Shown: positions 11,956-23,607 of the stretch, in pieces
Numbering within the stretch: position 1 is the stretch's first letter
How the letters are laid out: each line of letters opens with the position of its first letter
From: Gymnothorax reevesii
Taxonomy: Eukaryota; Chordata; Actinopteri; Anguilliformes; Muraenidae
DNA: 64,000 nt
Direction of reading: 5' to 3'
Assembly (NCBI GenBank): GCA_029721435.1
Contig: CM056582.1
Location: 43,048,611-43,112,610 of the forward strand
Position numbers and translations under genes: made by a program
The notes under the pieces: model-generated
What the model was told of the DNA's origin: nothing
The model's input: the letters and a program-made list of their open reading frames with translations, nothing else
Databases searched by the model: none

Positions 11956-12159
11956 GTTGACGGTTCTTGGATTTCATGGATCTGAGCTCAGAGGTGAACC
12001 ATTAGTGGTGAAAGAGACAGACCAGGTTTTCAGAGGGGCTAGGGAGTTGAGGTTGGTGGTGAGGAGGGTGTTGTAGAGCAAGACCAGTTCATCGGGATTT
12101 GAGAGGGAGTCCGGGGTTGGAAAACTATCAATAATGGAGCTAGCATATTTAGCTAGCAT
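11956..12159 (-). pseudogene. Upstream L2 ORF2 fragment in a shifted frame
   Basis: The segment translates as a short frame (11974-12159) containing LYNTLLTTNLNSLAPLKTW, which matches the region between endonuclease and RT in L2 ORF2. It is separated from the 632-codon frame by at least one frame change and by stops around 11880-11970. Beyond 12159 no L2 similarity is visible, which marks the 5' truncation point. Confidence 0.6.
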
Positions 12160-12269
12160 AACTAGCTAGCATAACATAACATAACACCACTATTTTTAAT
12201 GGTTTGGTAACAAAGCATATCATAGCCATTTAAAATATACTATAAGTGGATTGTCATAGTAAGACTTTT

Positions 12270-12500
12270 AGGTACAGCAGGTACTAACTAGAGAGGCAAT
12301 TCCTGAAGAAATTGCAGGTGTGAATGCTGCATGCTGAACCCCCACTGTGATGCTGTCTTGAAAACAATGAAGTTTGAATGATTTGAATGTTTGCTGACGC
12401 ACACTAAATAGCTGCCATGAAAATATAATATTTGAATTATGTAGAATACTTGAATGTTTATTGAAAAAACAGAAAGCTGAGCAAAGAAAGAATGAAAGCA
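12270..12500. repeat. Dispersed high-copy repeat, copy A
   Basis: Aligns to 13868-14090 along its whole length. Shared blocks include AGGCAATTCCTGAA, GATTTGAATGTTTGCT, TAGCTGCCATGAAAATATAA and GAATGTTTAT. The spacing is the same, with many point differences. I recall related sequence as abundant in several fish genomes; the element class is unknown. Confidence 0.7.
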
Positions 12501-13719
12501 GTTGTTGGTAGCTATATGCTGGAATAGGATCTCGAGCTATTGTTTTTTCTGCTTTGCAATTTTTACTGTTACGTTTTGTCTTGGACGCACACAGGAAAAA
12601 GATTGTTCTTTTCCGGCACTCAATGTGCTTTCGCTGGAGGCGAAATGTTTTTTTTTCTCCACTAGAGTTCCGGACATTAACAGAAACTCATTTGCCTACA
12701 GACAATCGGTGACCTTGTGCAGGACTCCTGAAGGAGTGTCTCGAGACACTCGAGAATTTTTCTCTCTTGACTGGCCTTGCTCTAATAATGTAAAAATAAC
12801 CAAGATCACGTCAGCTTATTCTTGAAGATATGAATGTTCTGAACAGATGATTTTAACCAATCCTAGCTGGAAACATTAAAAATTATAGGCAGGATTGGAA
12901 ACGGACACCGCATTTTCAAATGAAGTACACAAAGATTTTGTGTCCTGGAGCTGGTTTCAGCGACTGTGCAAAATACTATACCGGAAATTCTTTCACTGAG
13001 TTTGACGCAGAATTATTCTTTTTGAGTCGTCTGTATCTTTGTCTCCTAAAAACGACACTGTTGAGGTGTGGAAAAAGGCCAGCAGAGGACAGAATCAAAC
13101 CGCAAACTATCCATATCTCAAATATTTGAGGTTGGCTGAGTCATGTAGTCCAATAGAGATTTTAGCGCAGGCGTCTCTTTCAGATTGCGACTTCTAACTC
13201 AAAAATGGTAAGTCCAATCTAGGAAATGGATGTACCATATGAAAGAGGAGAGTCAGCTGAGTAATATATATCAAAATTGTGTTCATAGTGCCAAAAATCT
13301 GGAAATGCGAGCAAGTTAGAAAACTGCGTTTAGCCTTTGCAAGCTGAATGTTCTTGTTGCATTTAACATTGGAGTTAATTGAGCTTCAGTTAGTGGTCCC
13401 GTCGCTTTTCGTCTCATACAGCCAAATCCGTTCGTCCAATTGCTTCCTTAGTTACATTATCGTGACCAGCACAGCTTTTGCTACAATTGGGATATAAAAA
13501 TATTTATGCGGAGCGAAAACTGTGGGAGTTAGAGCAAGTTTAAGAGAAGGCTGCTTGACAGTTTTGCAGCCTGGGCGGCACTCTAGCCGTGATGTCTTTA
13601 CACTGGAAGATCCCAGAATTGTAAAAAAAAAAAATCATTATTTAAAACCTCATTTCTTGTATGTTCAACTTATCAATCTCCAAACGAGTGTGAAGTTTTT
13701 ATTTTGGCTAAGTATATTT
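12501..13719. other. Region between repeat copies, no gene identified
   Basis: Probably the interior of the same repeat complex. Open frames at 12502-12825 and 12920-13129 have no recognisable domains. An imperfect palindrome (GAAGGAGTGTCTCGAGACAC) lies near 12730. Confidence 0.4.
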
Positions 13720-14090
13720 TAAAAAGTATGCTCAGTATGAAAGAGAAAAATTACAGCAATAATGTCCAGAAAAAGCTGCACCTTTTGATATATGAATTGT
13801 TGAAATAGCACAAAGCATGTAAGACTAGTTTAATAGGGTAAAAATAGGGTAGAACAGCAGAATAAGTAAAAATAACTAGACAGGCAATTCCTGAATAAAT
13901 TGCAAGTGTGAATGCTGAAAGCTGAAGCCACACTGCGATGCCGTCTTTAATACAATAAAGTTTGTATGATTTGAATGTTTGCTTATGCCACACTGTATAG
14001 CTGCCATGAAAATATAATTACATTTGAATTTGTTGAATGCTTGAATGTTTATGAAAAAACTGAAAGAAAGCTAAACAAAGAAAGAATAAA
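13720..14090. repeat. Dispersed high-copy repeat, copy B
   Basis: The left part (13720-13870) is similar to 17510-17660, sharing GAGAAAAAT, GTCCAGAAAAA, TTTTGATATAT and CACAAAG. The right part (13868-14090) is similar to 12270-12500. The overlaps suggest that all three are pieces of one long repeated unit broken up by insertion or deletion. Confidence 0.65.
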
Positions 14091-14094
14091 AGAA

Positions 14095-14325
14095 CAATGC
14101 TAACCATACAAACCAGGTTACTCAGCGGACAAAGCGAATGTTTTTAGCGGTTATGCTAAGTATGCTAACAATGCTAGACACGCTAACCACGTTACCTAGC
14201 TAACTATGTTAACAATGTTTACCATGCTAACCACATTACTCAACTAACTTAACTAATGTTGTGAACAGTTATGCTAACTATGCTAGCCATGTAATTCCGT
14301 TAACTTAGCTAATGTTAGAAGTCAA
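14095..14325. repeat. GCTAAC-rich degenerate tandem region
   Basis: About 230 bp built from irregular GCTAAC, GCTAAG and GTTAAC units with ATG/ACTATG spacers (for example TATGCTAACAATGCTAG). It directly follows repeat copy B and probably belongs to the same element. Confidence 0.65.
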
Positions 14326-15465
14326 ATGAAGTGTCTAGGAGAAAGAATGCTGAAGTTGTAGAGGTTCAAAATAGAACAAGAGTTTGAAGACTTTCAATGA
14401 AAAAAAAAGCTAATATGATTGAGCACTCACAATGTATTTCGGTTACTTTGGAAACTTTATACTGCCTGGAATTGGATAAGAGCAGTTTGTACATGAGGCA
14501 TGGCTGAGGAGTTTAATTAATGCAACTCCCTGGAAATCAGGGGTAGGAGCGAACGTATCAATATTACAAACCGTGTTCGAGTTCAGCATGTTAGTGAATA
14601 TTCATTGACTGATCCGGGTGTGTCAACTAGTGACAGAATAATGTAACTGCGTGCATAAATAGAGCAGCTCCAAGTCCGCTGTCATCAACATCGTCAAACA
14701 CGGGTTATGGATCGGATAGGAACATATGTAAAAAATAAAATGAAATAAAATAAAAAGAAAAAAGGCCATTCGCAAGTATGAACTTGCGCTATGAAAACCA
14801 TACTAAAACATACAATATGATTGATAATATTTTAAGTGTTCATTTGATGAAATTAAAGTAAATACATGTCGGCGTTTGCTGATGCGCCACTAAGAGAGCT
14901 TCAGGCAATAAGAGCTGCTATTGCAAGCAGAGGCAGCTGGTGGATAGAGAGCTCAACGTTGTCTGCGCGAATATTCCTCGGAGGTGTAGATAATCTTAAT
15001 GGTACCGCTGGCAAACAGATACTGTTGACTTACAGAGCCTGTACTCTAATCAGTGAAGACATAACTTTTGCGAATGAACGCAGTGGTAGACAAATACTAG
15101 TTTTGCAAAGCAGTACTTCCATTTAAGGTAGACTGCAAACAATGCAGCATCGCATTCATGAACATATGTTTATCTTTTCAATGATGCATTTGTAGCGAAC
15201 TTGTCCTTGAGTTTGATTGTTTGACACAGAAAGCAACGTTTTAAAATCGTGGTGCATTAGCTGAGACCTGCAAACAGACATAAGCAGCGCGGAGAATGAG
15301 CTGCAATAATTTCCCTAAACGCAAAATAGCTGGCTCGATTCACTTCGTTCTTATGAAGACTCCTCTGTTCTAACGAAAGCATCTGCATGGAAACTCAGCT
15401 CACTTAGATTTAAAATGAGAAAATCACGATACGGAGGGCAATGGCAGGAGCGGTGTCCTATTTCC
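14326..15465. other. Non-coding stretch, nothing identified
   Basis: Contains an 86-codon frame at 14866-15126 that I could not link to any family. Otherwise AT-rich sequence between repeats. Confidence 0.4.
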
Positions 15466-16989
15466 CAGTGGCGTGCACAAATAGACGCTAGGTGGTGCTA
15501 CAGCACTTGCCCCTTTGCCCTTTATCAATGAAAGTGCCCTTTTGAAATTTCATTTTTTTTTTATGATTATATTTATTATTATTATTATCATTATTAATAT
15601 TATTATTATTTTTTTTTTTAATTATTATTAACACTTTAGTGGGGCCAGTGTTGAAATGATCTTTTAGAAAAGCTGTGTGATTAAAAACTACTGAAAAAAA
15701 TGCCCCGAAATGGGCCACCTCCTTACGCACTTCCGACCTCTCTTCCTTTGTCACGTGAACACGCGCACAGTGCGCTGCAGGAGCATATCAGCTGAGCGAC
15801 GGGAACCCACAGTCTTGTGCCCCACCAACCAGGTAACTCACAGATCAAGTGAAATCGTACAGTTTGCCCTCCAAGCCCAACCTGTTATTATTTTGTTGTG
15901 CAGTAGCATGTCTCATACACAGTGATGGTCCGTCGGCAGAAACACAGGGCCAGCAATAACCTCACCTTTCACTTCTTAATGACAGACACCTCTCGCAGTT
16001 TACCTCCCCGATTAGCAACCGTTGCTCAGACTGATTGGAGGAACCGACGAGAATCTAACTTGTTTTTGAAAGCCGTGTTATACATTGCACTACGAAATTA
16101 TACGGCGTTTAACTTACTTCCGCACACCAATGGCTACGGAAAAAAATATCAATAGCCTACGTCTTTATAATTTCTGAATTTGCGTAAATTAATTCTGGAC
16201 GTTCATTGAGCAATTAGCCATGGGAATCCGTTCTATCTACTCTGAATGTGACAGCCAAAGTGCGTAGTAGCACAGCTGAGTGAAGACGAAAATAATTGCT
16301 GTGAAGTCCGCAAAAGTTTCGGATTTTTTGCAGATTGTCATCCTTGCAGATTCACATCAATTATATCAACATAGCCAACAGGCAATCGCTTTGTAATTAG
16401 CATTTCTTAATCATTACGTGTCACGCATTGGTGGTGGCTACTCTGTTAATTAACTGTTTGATTGTTAATCAATCAAACCTAATCGCAAACAGTTTAAGAG
16501 CAGTTATCCGGGAAAGGGTGATGTTACTGAAGGCCTTCCTGGCATCTGACGGTACGCCACTGCTCATACAGCACCAAACAACTGAGCATTTTTTAGCTGA
16601 CTGGTCACCTGATTAGCTAGTTTAATGCTATAGCCCAAACAATGATAGATAACGTGAGGATGACCATCACAAACAATGTCGGTCGACTTTGCAAATCTAT
16701 CTGTTAAGCTGAACGTTTTCTTTTGTGTAGGTTTTGTTAGGTAACATAAATGAACACATAAAGAAGAATCAGGCAGTTCCCCATTGCCTGAGAAAAATAT
16801 TCCCTTAAAGGCTACCCATGTGCCTTCTTGTGATGAATGACAGTAGTCATGAATTGCATTGAACATGTGCGTGTAATGTTTATTTTATTTTTTTAATCTC
16901 ACACTATAATAACATGTTCCATGTGTGCAAAAAGTGCCCCCCCCTCCCCCCTGAGCACTTGCCCCCCATAATGTCTGTGCACGCCACTG
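15466..16989. mobile_element. Non-autonomous hAT-like DNA transposon
   Basis: The ends are CAGTGGCGTGCACAAATAG at 15466 and, inverted, CTGTGCACGCCACTG ending at 16989. Subterminal AGCACTTGCCCC is mirrored by GGGGGCAAGTGCT. The flanks are CTATTTCC on the left and CTATTACC on the right, a 7-of-8 match consistent with the 8-bp target duplication of hAT elements. No hAT transposase frame is visible inside, so it would need a partner in trans. A (ATT)n/poly-T tract sits at 15550-15630. Confidence 0.8.
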
Positions 16990-17509
16990 CTATTACCAGT
17001 GAGAGCCAGGCATGTACAGACAAGTGCACACACAGGCAATCGCTGAGTCACTCAGCCTTGCTTGCGCACACCTAAAACTCCTACTTCTCATGCAAAAACC
17101 GTTTATCCTGTCAGCTATGTAACCACATCATTCAAGGCACGAGACTTTGCTGAGTGCAGGGATGTCTTTTTTATTTCTTTGAGTGATATATTTTCGGATT
17201 AACATCGATCTTAAAACTCTGGCCGTTTGCTGTTCTCCCAAAATTTTTTGGGTGATTTTTGAATGGAAGAGATACCGAAGTTGGACGTGCCTCCTGTCCT
17301 TTGACTGTTCCCTGAGCCAAAACTGTATACTTCACTGCTACAAAAATGATACTGCTGTAACATGAACAAATTTTCCTACATTTATTGAAGTTAGAGCGAT
17401 AGAGAAAGAGCTTTTTCATTCTGTCTGCTCTCAGCTCCTACTCTAGCAGTGACTGAAGAGTTTGAAGACTGTTTCAACGCAATTCTATGGGCCAAAAAAA
17501 TTTAGAAAA
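16990..17509. other. Non-coding stretch, nothing identified
   Basis: Lies between the hAT-like element and the third repeat piece. It probably belongs to the same repeat complex as 12.2-14.3 kb, but no alignment could be fixed by eye. Confidence 0.35.
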
Positions 17510-17660
17510 AGTTTAATATCTTAAAAAGTATAAACAGTATAAAAGAGAAAAATGATAGCAATAACGTCCAGAAAAATCTGAATGTTTTGATATATAAATT
17601 GTTGTAATACCACAAAGTATGTTGGAGTAGTTTAATAGCATAAAATGGCAGAAGAAGTAA
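17510..17660. repeat. Dispersed high-copy repeat, copy C (partial)
   Basis: Aligns with 13720-13870: TTAAAAAGTATAAACAGTAT, GAGAAAAATGATAGCAATAA, GTCCAGAAAAATCTG and TTTTGATATATAAATTGTTG all have close counterparts there. Same orientation. Confidence 0.65.
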
Positions 17661-17689
17661 GAATAATAATGAAGGATGTCAACCGTAGG

Positions 17690-18376
17690 TTGAACGGTAT
17701 CTTGCCAAAAGGGTCGTGTTTTTTTCGGCGAGAACCATGAAGGTCAAAGCCGATCGCCACCAAAAACTAATCAGCTGAGCGCCTGACCATATACTACATT
17801 CACCCTAAGTTTGAAGTCGATCCGATCAAAGCTACTCAAAAAATAAGGGTTTCGTCAACCCCTCAAATTTACCAAAAATTGACCTTGACCTTTGACCTTG
17901 ACCTTGATGGAGTCCCCCGAATGATGGAAATCATGATGAGTCATTGGGAGGCAACTGCACAAGAGATGACAAGGAGCAGGCAACGCACACAGCAGAGAAA
18001 AGTGTTCAAAAAAAATGATTACAGACAAAAAAACAAACAAACATTCCGAAAAAATGGCCGGCATGAAAAACAAGTGTGAATGCTGTGAGCAATTACGGTC
18101 CGGGAAACCGCATGCATATATAGAGGATCTCTAATGAGTGAGCCGGCTTGGAATAAAAGAAAATTACCACTTTCATTTAATAAATTTGATATCTCGGGCT
18201 CATGAATTTGAGATCCAACTAGTGAATTACCGGTGGCGTGCGAAAAATTGACCTTTGACCCCAGTGACCGTGACCTTTCAAAAAACTAACCCCTCAAGGA
18301 CAATTCCAGGGACAACCTACATAGACCCAAGTTTGGTGAAGATCTATCAGAGAACCTCGGAGGAGTAGGGGAATAA

Positions 18377-18407
<31 letters not shown>

Positions 18408-18412
18408 AACGT
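17690..18412. repeat. Retroelement-like repeat ending in (CAGA)n
   Basis: Includes a TTGACCTTGACCTTTGACC block at 17879-17905, a second TTGACCTTTGACCCC block near 18247, and a 3' part AAGTTTGGTGAAGATCTATC with a CAGACAGACAGACAAACAG tail at 18379-18411. Repeats with this layout and a CAGA tail occur widely in animals and look like the non-coding 3' region of RTE-type LINEs or related SINEs. No reverse transcriptase is present here. Confidence 0.55.
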
Positions 18413-18424
18413 TCCTCAAATTAT

Positions 18425-19155
18425 AGTATGATTTATCCCATAAATGTCAAGGTCATATTATTAGGAAAAAAAAAATAAAGCATTAGCTTCTAGTTGGCAG
18501 TCCATTCAAATCAATGAGACGAATAATTGACTACCAAGCATGCAAAAGCTTTTCGCCATTAAATTTAGGTTTCTGTGATAAAAGGTACATATGTAACTTA
18601 TTACTTTCATGGTAGAAAGCGTTTCATGGCATGCTAGCTAAGCAAATTATTCATCCCATTGACTTGCATAGACTGCCAACTAGAAGTTTTTGTTTTTGCC
18701 TGAATTCCCGTTGGCGTTGGCGTTCCCATTTGTTTCCGGAGCCTAACTCTGAAACTGTTCGACCAATTCTCACCAAATTTAATATAATGTCTCTCCATAA
18801 CATGTAGATGTGCCTTTTTAGGGTTTGAACTACTTTTGAATTTTATTTTTTCTGTTTCCATGGCAACAATTTGGACTTAGGTATATTGAAGGGTGGGACT
18901 TGTTTCCGGACCATAACTCTAAAATGTGAAATGGGGGAAGGGGGAGACATCTGTTTTTACGTGTAAAAACCATTCTAGTGGTTAACAGTTACCAGCAGGA
19001 TTTGTAACATGCCATCAAGATATTGATTGAAGTTTGCCATTGAATGGAATCTGACCAATTGTGATGCAAGAAAGCTGTATTACATGTGTATAATATCAAA
19101 CATGTATGACATGGCTGGATTACATCAGTTTTTAATCATTTATGGGATAAATTGA
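18425..19155. repeat. Inverted-repeat bounded segment with nested palindrome
   Basis: TTTATCCCATAAATG near 18430 is matched by its reverse complement near 19137. Inside, CTTCTAGTTGGCAGTCCATT (about 18488-18507) is mirrored by CTATGCAAGTC... in reverse as GACTGCCAACTAGAAG (about 18671-18686), giving arms of about 33 bp with a few mismatches. Two copies of TTGTTTCCGGA (18731 and 18899) lie further in. Probably a non-autonomous DNA element with another MITE inside. Confidence 0.5.
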
Positions 19156-19899
19156 ATTATTGCATTATAGGGGCAGTAGAAGAGTAGTGCATTACGAGTG
19201 TAGTTGCAGTTACTGACTGTTGTATAGTTAAATTTTCTTTTGAGTGTAGTGTTGAGGGTTCATTTTTCTATGAGTAGAATTTTATGCACCAAAGAAGGCC
19301 ACTGACCTGAAACCATAAAACTGAAAGGAAAACCAAAACTAACTTCTGCCAGGTCGCTTCTCCAGTTCACCGTGCTAGCCTAAGCCAAAGCTCCATTGGT
19401 TATTAAATGTTTCTATTAGTATAATGGTGATGCATGGAAAGGTTGACAAATAAATAAAAACAGTGTGGATGAAAAAATTTAGATAGTTCACTTTCCAGAT
19501 AAGCACGTATGTTCCAGATCTTTCCACCACTTTCCCCCTATCGTCAAAGGTCAAATCCATTTTGACATTTTCAATAGAAAAACCACCACTGTCAAGCGCC
19601 CAATCAGGAGATGGGACATGGTCCCGATGTCCTTTACCAGCCACCATTCCCAGTATGTCACCGCCATGCCACTGAGTGAGAGTTTGATTAGGAGCCCAAC
19701 AGCAGTGATTTGTAAATTATTTTTCTCCAGTATCATGTTGAAATTCTATTTCACCTAAGCAAACGACTTTATTTCAGCTGAAGTGTGTGCCCTTGCCCTT
19801 TATGCACAAAAATTCATCCAGATTCCTTGAATCTTTTAATTACCACAGAGGGTGAAATATCCATTCTTATTTCTCTTTGATAAAGATTCTGTAAGCCTT
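19156..19899. other. Non-coding stretch, nothing identified
   Basis: No exon-like frame, RNA gene or clear repeat was seen. Confidence 0.45.
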
Positions 19900-20085
19900 T
19901 TCATAGCAGCGCTCAATTGGCTTTGCGCTGCAGGGGAATAAATTGGCAAGGACTGGCAGTTTGGGATTACAGCATTGTTCGTTGCTCAAGGGTCTTCTGT
20001 TTGCCAGCTGGTTGCTCGTCAGTAAAATTCTAGGCTTGTACATCTTTGGGTTTCCTCCGCCCTTGTTCTGGGGTAGTTTTCTTGA
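19900..20085 (+). mobile_element. SINE, degraded copy (same family as 46933-47365)
   Basis: Matches the better preserved copy at 46933-47365 block by block: CAATTGGCTTTGCGCTGCAG, GTTCGTTGCTC, TTTGCCAGCTGGTTGCTCGT and TTTCCTCCGCCCTTG. Only the middle of the element is present and divergence is high. Confidence 0.65.
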
Positions 20086-20094
20086 AAGCATTGG

Positions 20095-20205
20095 TGCTAA
20101 AAACGTGAGGAACTTACATAGTTAGGTGTAGGACATACAGCCAGTGGTACTAACCAAGTAAGTTAGCAACTATGCTTTTGGGAACGCGCCCCGAAACTTG
20201 CTTCC
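20095..20205. repeat. MITE half, related to 44981-45097
   Basis: TAAGTTAGCAACTATGCTTT plus TGGGAACGCGCCCC resembles the right end of the small inverted-repeat element at 44981-45097. The opposite end is not clear. Confidence 0.4.
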
Positions 20206-20799
20206 CACTCATTCACCCATGCCTAAGGCTCCGGTTTGTGCTGGTGTGCTTGTGGCACCTACCGGCAGTCATCTGCATCCATATCATTGCTCATTTCTTC
20301 CTAATTTTCCATTTGTTCTACCTCCCCATCATTATCATCACTGTTACTAGTTTTTGAACTTGCACTGCAGTCACCCTCTTCAACTTCTATTTCCAAGTCA
20401 GAGAAAATTCTGAATTTCGATTTCTTGCTTGCAATGTAAAATATTATTCACAGTGCTGTTCATGGGCAATATTAGGGGTTACTAAAAGCCCGTTTTACAT
20501 CCATGATTACTCTATTCCACGACCATCTCCGAGTGAAAAGTGTTGATAGAGAGAATTTTGCATGCCCTTTTGGATGACACCAAATACAATTTTTTAATCA
20601 AGTTTCAAATAAATACATCTATACTTTAAACCTTGTAACAGTTTTTCTTGTACATTTATGGGCAAATTAGTGATTCTTGGCTCATCTTTTTTCCTGACGG
20701 ACTAGGCATTTCCTGGATGCTGCTTTTTGTAACAACTAATGATTACAATCACCTTCTGACATCAGCTGTTAAAATTAAATTTTTATTCTTTTTTTAAAC

Positions 20800-21065
20800 C
20801 TCATTGCTAGTCCTGAAATGCCTCCATCCCAACTCTTTTTGGAACTTGTTGCAGGCCTGAATGGCAGGAATGGATGTACGTATATTTACAAAAAAAGAAA
20901 TGAATTTGACCAGACTAAACATTGAATATCTTGTTTTCATCCTGTCAGCAATGAACTCCAAGCCGAAATAAATTTAAAAATCACCGCTTTCTGTTGTTAT
21001 GAGCATTTTCCTAATTTTGTGCCTCCCAACTTTTCCTGAGTTGGAGTCGCAGATACTTGTGTTTA
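20800..21065. repeat. Tc1-like terminal-region remnant
   Basis: Contains TCCCAACTCTTTTTGGAACT, GTTGCAGGCCTGAATGGCAG, GACCAGACTAAACATTGAAT, ATCTTGTTTTCATCCTGTC and CCCAACTTTTCCTGAGTTGG in this order. I know this order from the 3' end of a common fish Tc1-like family. No transposase frame is attached. Confidence 0.5.
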
Positions 21066-21851
21066 CCTATAAAACTATGAGGCTTAGGGATGTAGGCCCC
21101 CCTTACTAATGTGTGTACATATCTGTGGGTACATGTGAAAAAGTGCCTGCCACAAACTTGCGGAGTAGATTATGACAGTCCATGTGTGAAATTGATATTC
21201 TCTTTGCAGAAGTCATAACATTTGCATGGCTGGAAAGTATTGATTATTTGGGACAGCTTCAATCTATTTTCTGGCTTTTTCTTTTCTTTTTTAATTGCAG
21301 AGCCCATTTTTAATTCTATATTCTATTGTGACTTAATTATAGGTAGTCATGGAAACACAAAAAGAACCCCTAATTCATGTCTGTGAATTGGAAAAAGGTG
21401 GCTTTTGCAGGACAGTGTCAGCACTCATTGCCATAGCAACATTGACACTTAAACGAATCACCTGCTTGTCAGGAAGCTTCTGAGCTTGAGAGTGCATTGG
21501 CCTGCAAACTCCCACCTCCGTACAAAATGAGCTGCAAAACAAAGGCTTTATTTCCATGAGAATGAATTCAGTGACTTCAGTACTCCTCTTCCTGATTTTG
21601 AATGACGTGCATTGTGAAAGTAAGCACAGGAAGCATTAATGAAAGTTAGAAAACATAATTAATGTTATAAGGATGTATACTTGCTTCAAAAGTTCAGAAC
21701 AAGACAAGGTCAAAACTTTGTATATGGCTGGGCCATGAGGATCTATTTGTCGACAGTGTACGACTCGCTGTAAATGCCTCTTTGTGACATAATTGTTGAC
21801 TTTTGCAGCATACCATATTTCCTGACCAATATTTGGAAATGTATGTCTGAG
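21066..21851. other. Non-coding stretch, nothing identified
   Basis: No exon, RNA gene or repeat could be supported. Confidence 0.45.
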
Positions 21852-22276
21852 CAGGGCTGCCAACTCTCACACATTTGGCGTGAGAAATGCGTGAGATTCA
21901 GTGGCATATTCACATTCCCATGCGGTAATCAGCAATTACTCAATCAATGCAATGCATGTGTTTCACGATCATTGAAATTGTTTAAATGAAATAAGACCAT
22001 TTGAAATGTTTTTATGCAATTCCATTGCTTCCAACCCCCAAGTAAAGAAAAGCGTGAGAAGTCAGGAGTCATAATTGATTTCCATGTTACTAGTGGTGAA
22101 ATCCACCGTATCGCATGTGAAACTGATAAACCTCCATGCACAAGGACTTCAATTCCGCCTAAGAATATCTTTCAAATGTGCTGATTCAATAATTGCTGAC
22201 TACAGCACGGGAACGTGAATATGCCACTGAATATCACGCTTTTCTCACGCCAAATGCGTGAGAGTTGGCAGCCCTG
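21852..22276. mobile_element. Non-autonomous DNA transposon (hAT-like MITE)
   Basis: CAGGGCTGCCAACTCTCAC at 21852 is mirrored by GTGAGAGTTGGCAGCCCTG ending at 22276. The similarity continues inward: GGCGTGAGAAATGCGTGAGA against TCTCACGCCAAATGCG, and GTGGCATATTCAC against GTGAATATGCCAC. The flanking TCTGAG occurs on both sides; if the outermost C/G is counted as host, the flanks are GTCTGAGC and GTCTGAGT. It is 425 bp long with no coding capacity. The CAGGG terminus favours hAT. Confidence 0.8.
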
Positions 22277-22399
22277 TCTGAGTGTTGGTAAATGTGATTT
22301 TTTAAAGTTGATCTCCAGTACAATCTGACTAAACATTATCACATTTAGTAGCTACCCAAACATGTTGTCTGAGCAGCCACTAACACAGCTGTCAAGCTT

Positions 22400-23530
22400 T
22401 TCACATAGGTTAGCACTATTTCACCAAAATACCCTTCCTCTTTTATGTTTTGGAAGGACAGGGCTTCAGTTAAAATCACTCACAGTATATGTGCACAACT
22501 ATGTGTGTTGGTCTGTGTTGAATACCGTCATGTTCTTCTTACTGGAGATTTTAATTGTGATTGGCTGTCATCTGCCTCTGAAAACTTCAAGTCTACCTGT
22601 GACTCTTTCAACGTTACACAACAAAAATTGCTCTACTCGTCCAAACCATAAATACCCAGAGAAGTCCTCTGTCCTTTACTTATTTTTGATAAGTGCACCC
22701 CATAAATACTCAGGTATTGGTGTTTTTGCGAACGATCTGAATGACCATTGTATTATAGCCATAGGAAGACAGGCTAAACTCCCCAAAACAAAACCACACT
22801 TAATTTTTAAACGTGATCCCAAACATTTCAGTGAGCAAGCCTTTCTCCACGACTTGTAACATGTTGACTGGAATAAGATCTTCCTCATCCGTGATGTTGA
22901 ATCAGCTTGGAAATGTTGTCATGATGCTTTTATTGAATTGGTAAACAAAATTGCACCCTTCTGCAAATGAAGAGTAAAGGGTCGAAACAATCTTTGGTTC
23001 TCCCCTGTTCTATCCGGTCAACTGAAGGAAAGAGACGCTGCCTGGGCTAAAGCCAGAAAAACAAAATCTTAGCCTGACTGGCTGACTTTTAGACAGCTTC
23101 GCAATCGCTTTACCTGTCTAGTCAGAAAAGCTGTCTGAATTCCTGCTGTCTAAAAAAACTGCTCACCTAAATGACCGCAAAAAATTTTGGAAAGTGATCA
23201 AATCTTCGTATGGGAAAATAACTAAAAATGAGCTACCAGCCTGCATTATGAAAGACTCAGGTCATGTCATTGATAAGTCAGCCATTTTAGAGTGTTTTAA
23301 CGAACATTTTACTTCCTCTGGCTCCTTATTTGAATCTTTAGATCCCAGTTCAAAACAGTCCATTGACCAATACACTAACTGTAGTAAAACTGAAGGGGAC
23401 CTCACATTCTGTATCACTCCACTTACAGTAACTGAAGTCCATAGAGCCGAAGCAGCTGGATCTAGATAAATCAACAGGTCCTGATAATCTCGAGCCCATT
23501 TTCTTAAGGGGTCAAAACTAGGTTCAGACT
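22400..23530 (+). pseudogene. LINE (CR1/L2/jockey supergroup), endonuclease to early RT, broken
   Basis: Frames that change several times encode parts of one non-LTR retrotransposon ORF2. A GDFNCDWL endonuclease motif lies near 22550, followed by a linker with IGVFANDLNDHCIIA near 22720-22760. Further on come KFWKVIKSSYGK near 23190 and ILECFNEHFTSSGSL near 23290-23330. A final STGPDN motif near 23470, just before the RT core, ends the match. Frame shifts and stops make it non-functional. It is cut off at about 23530, shortly before the Tc1-like insertion, and its 3' part resumes at 25085. Confidence 0.75.
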
Positions 23531-23607
23531 TGGAAAAAAAAATGTTTTTTTTATCCTGATTGTCGAACAGTTTAAAAACAACCTCAACATCAACTTAAAA
23601 ACAACCT

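Larger units (their letters stand above)
9962..12159 (-). mobile_element. L2-type LINE retrotransposon, 5'-truncated
   Basis: On the minus strand the element runs from about 12159, in the middle of ORF2, to a 3' end at about 9970. That end reads ...TTGTGAAAGGCGCTTTTAAA and then (ATT)n. A short ATT microsatellite tail after a GCGCTTT motif is characteristic of fish L2 elements. The endonuclease half of ORF2 is missing, as in most L2 insertions. The adjoining TAGCTAGCATAAC-rich sequence at 12135-12190 lies outside the element or at its breakpoint. Confidence 0.85.

Noticed and set aside
14866..15126. 86-codon frame starting MSAFADAPLREL
   Set aside because: No recognisable domain, no splice or promoter context, and it lies between repeats.
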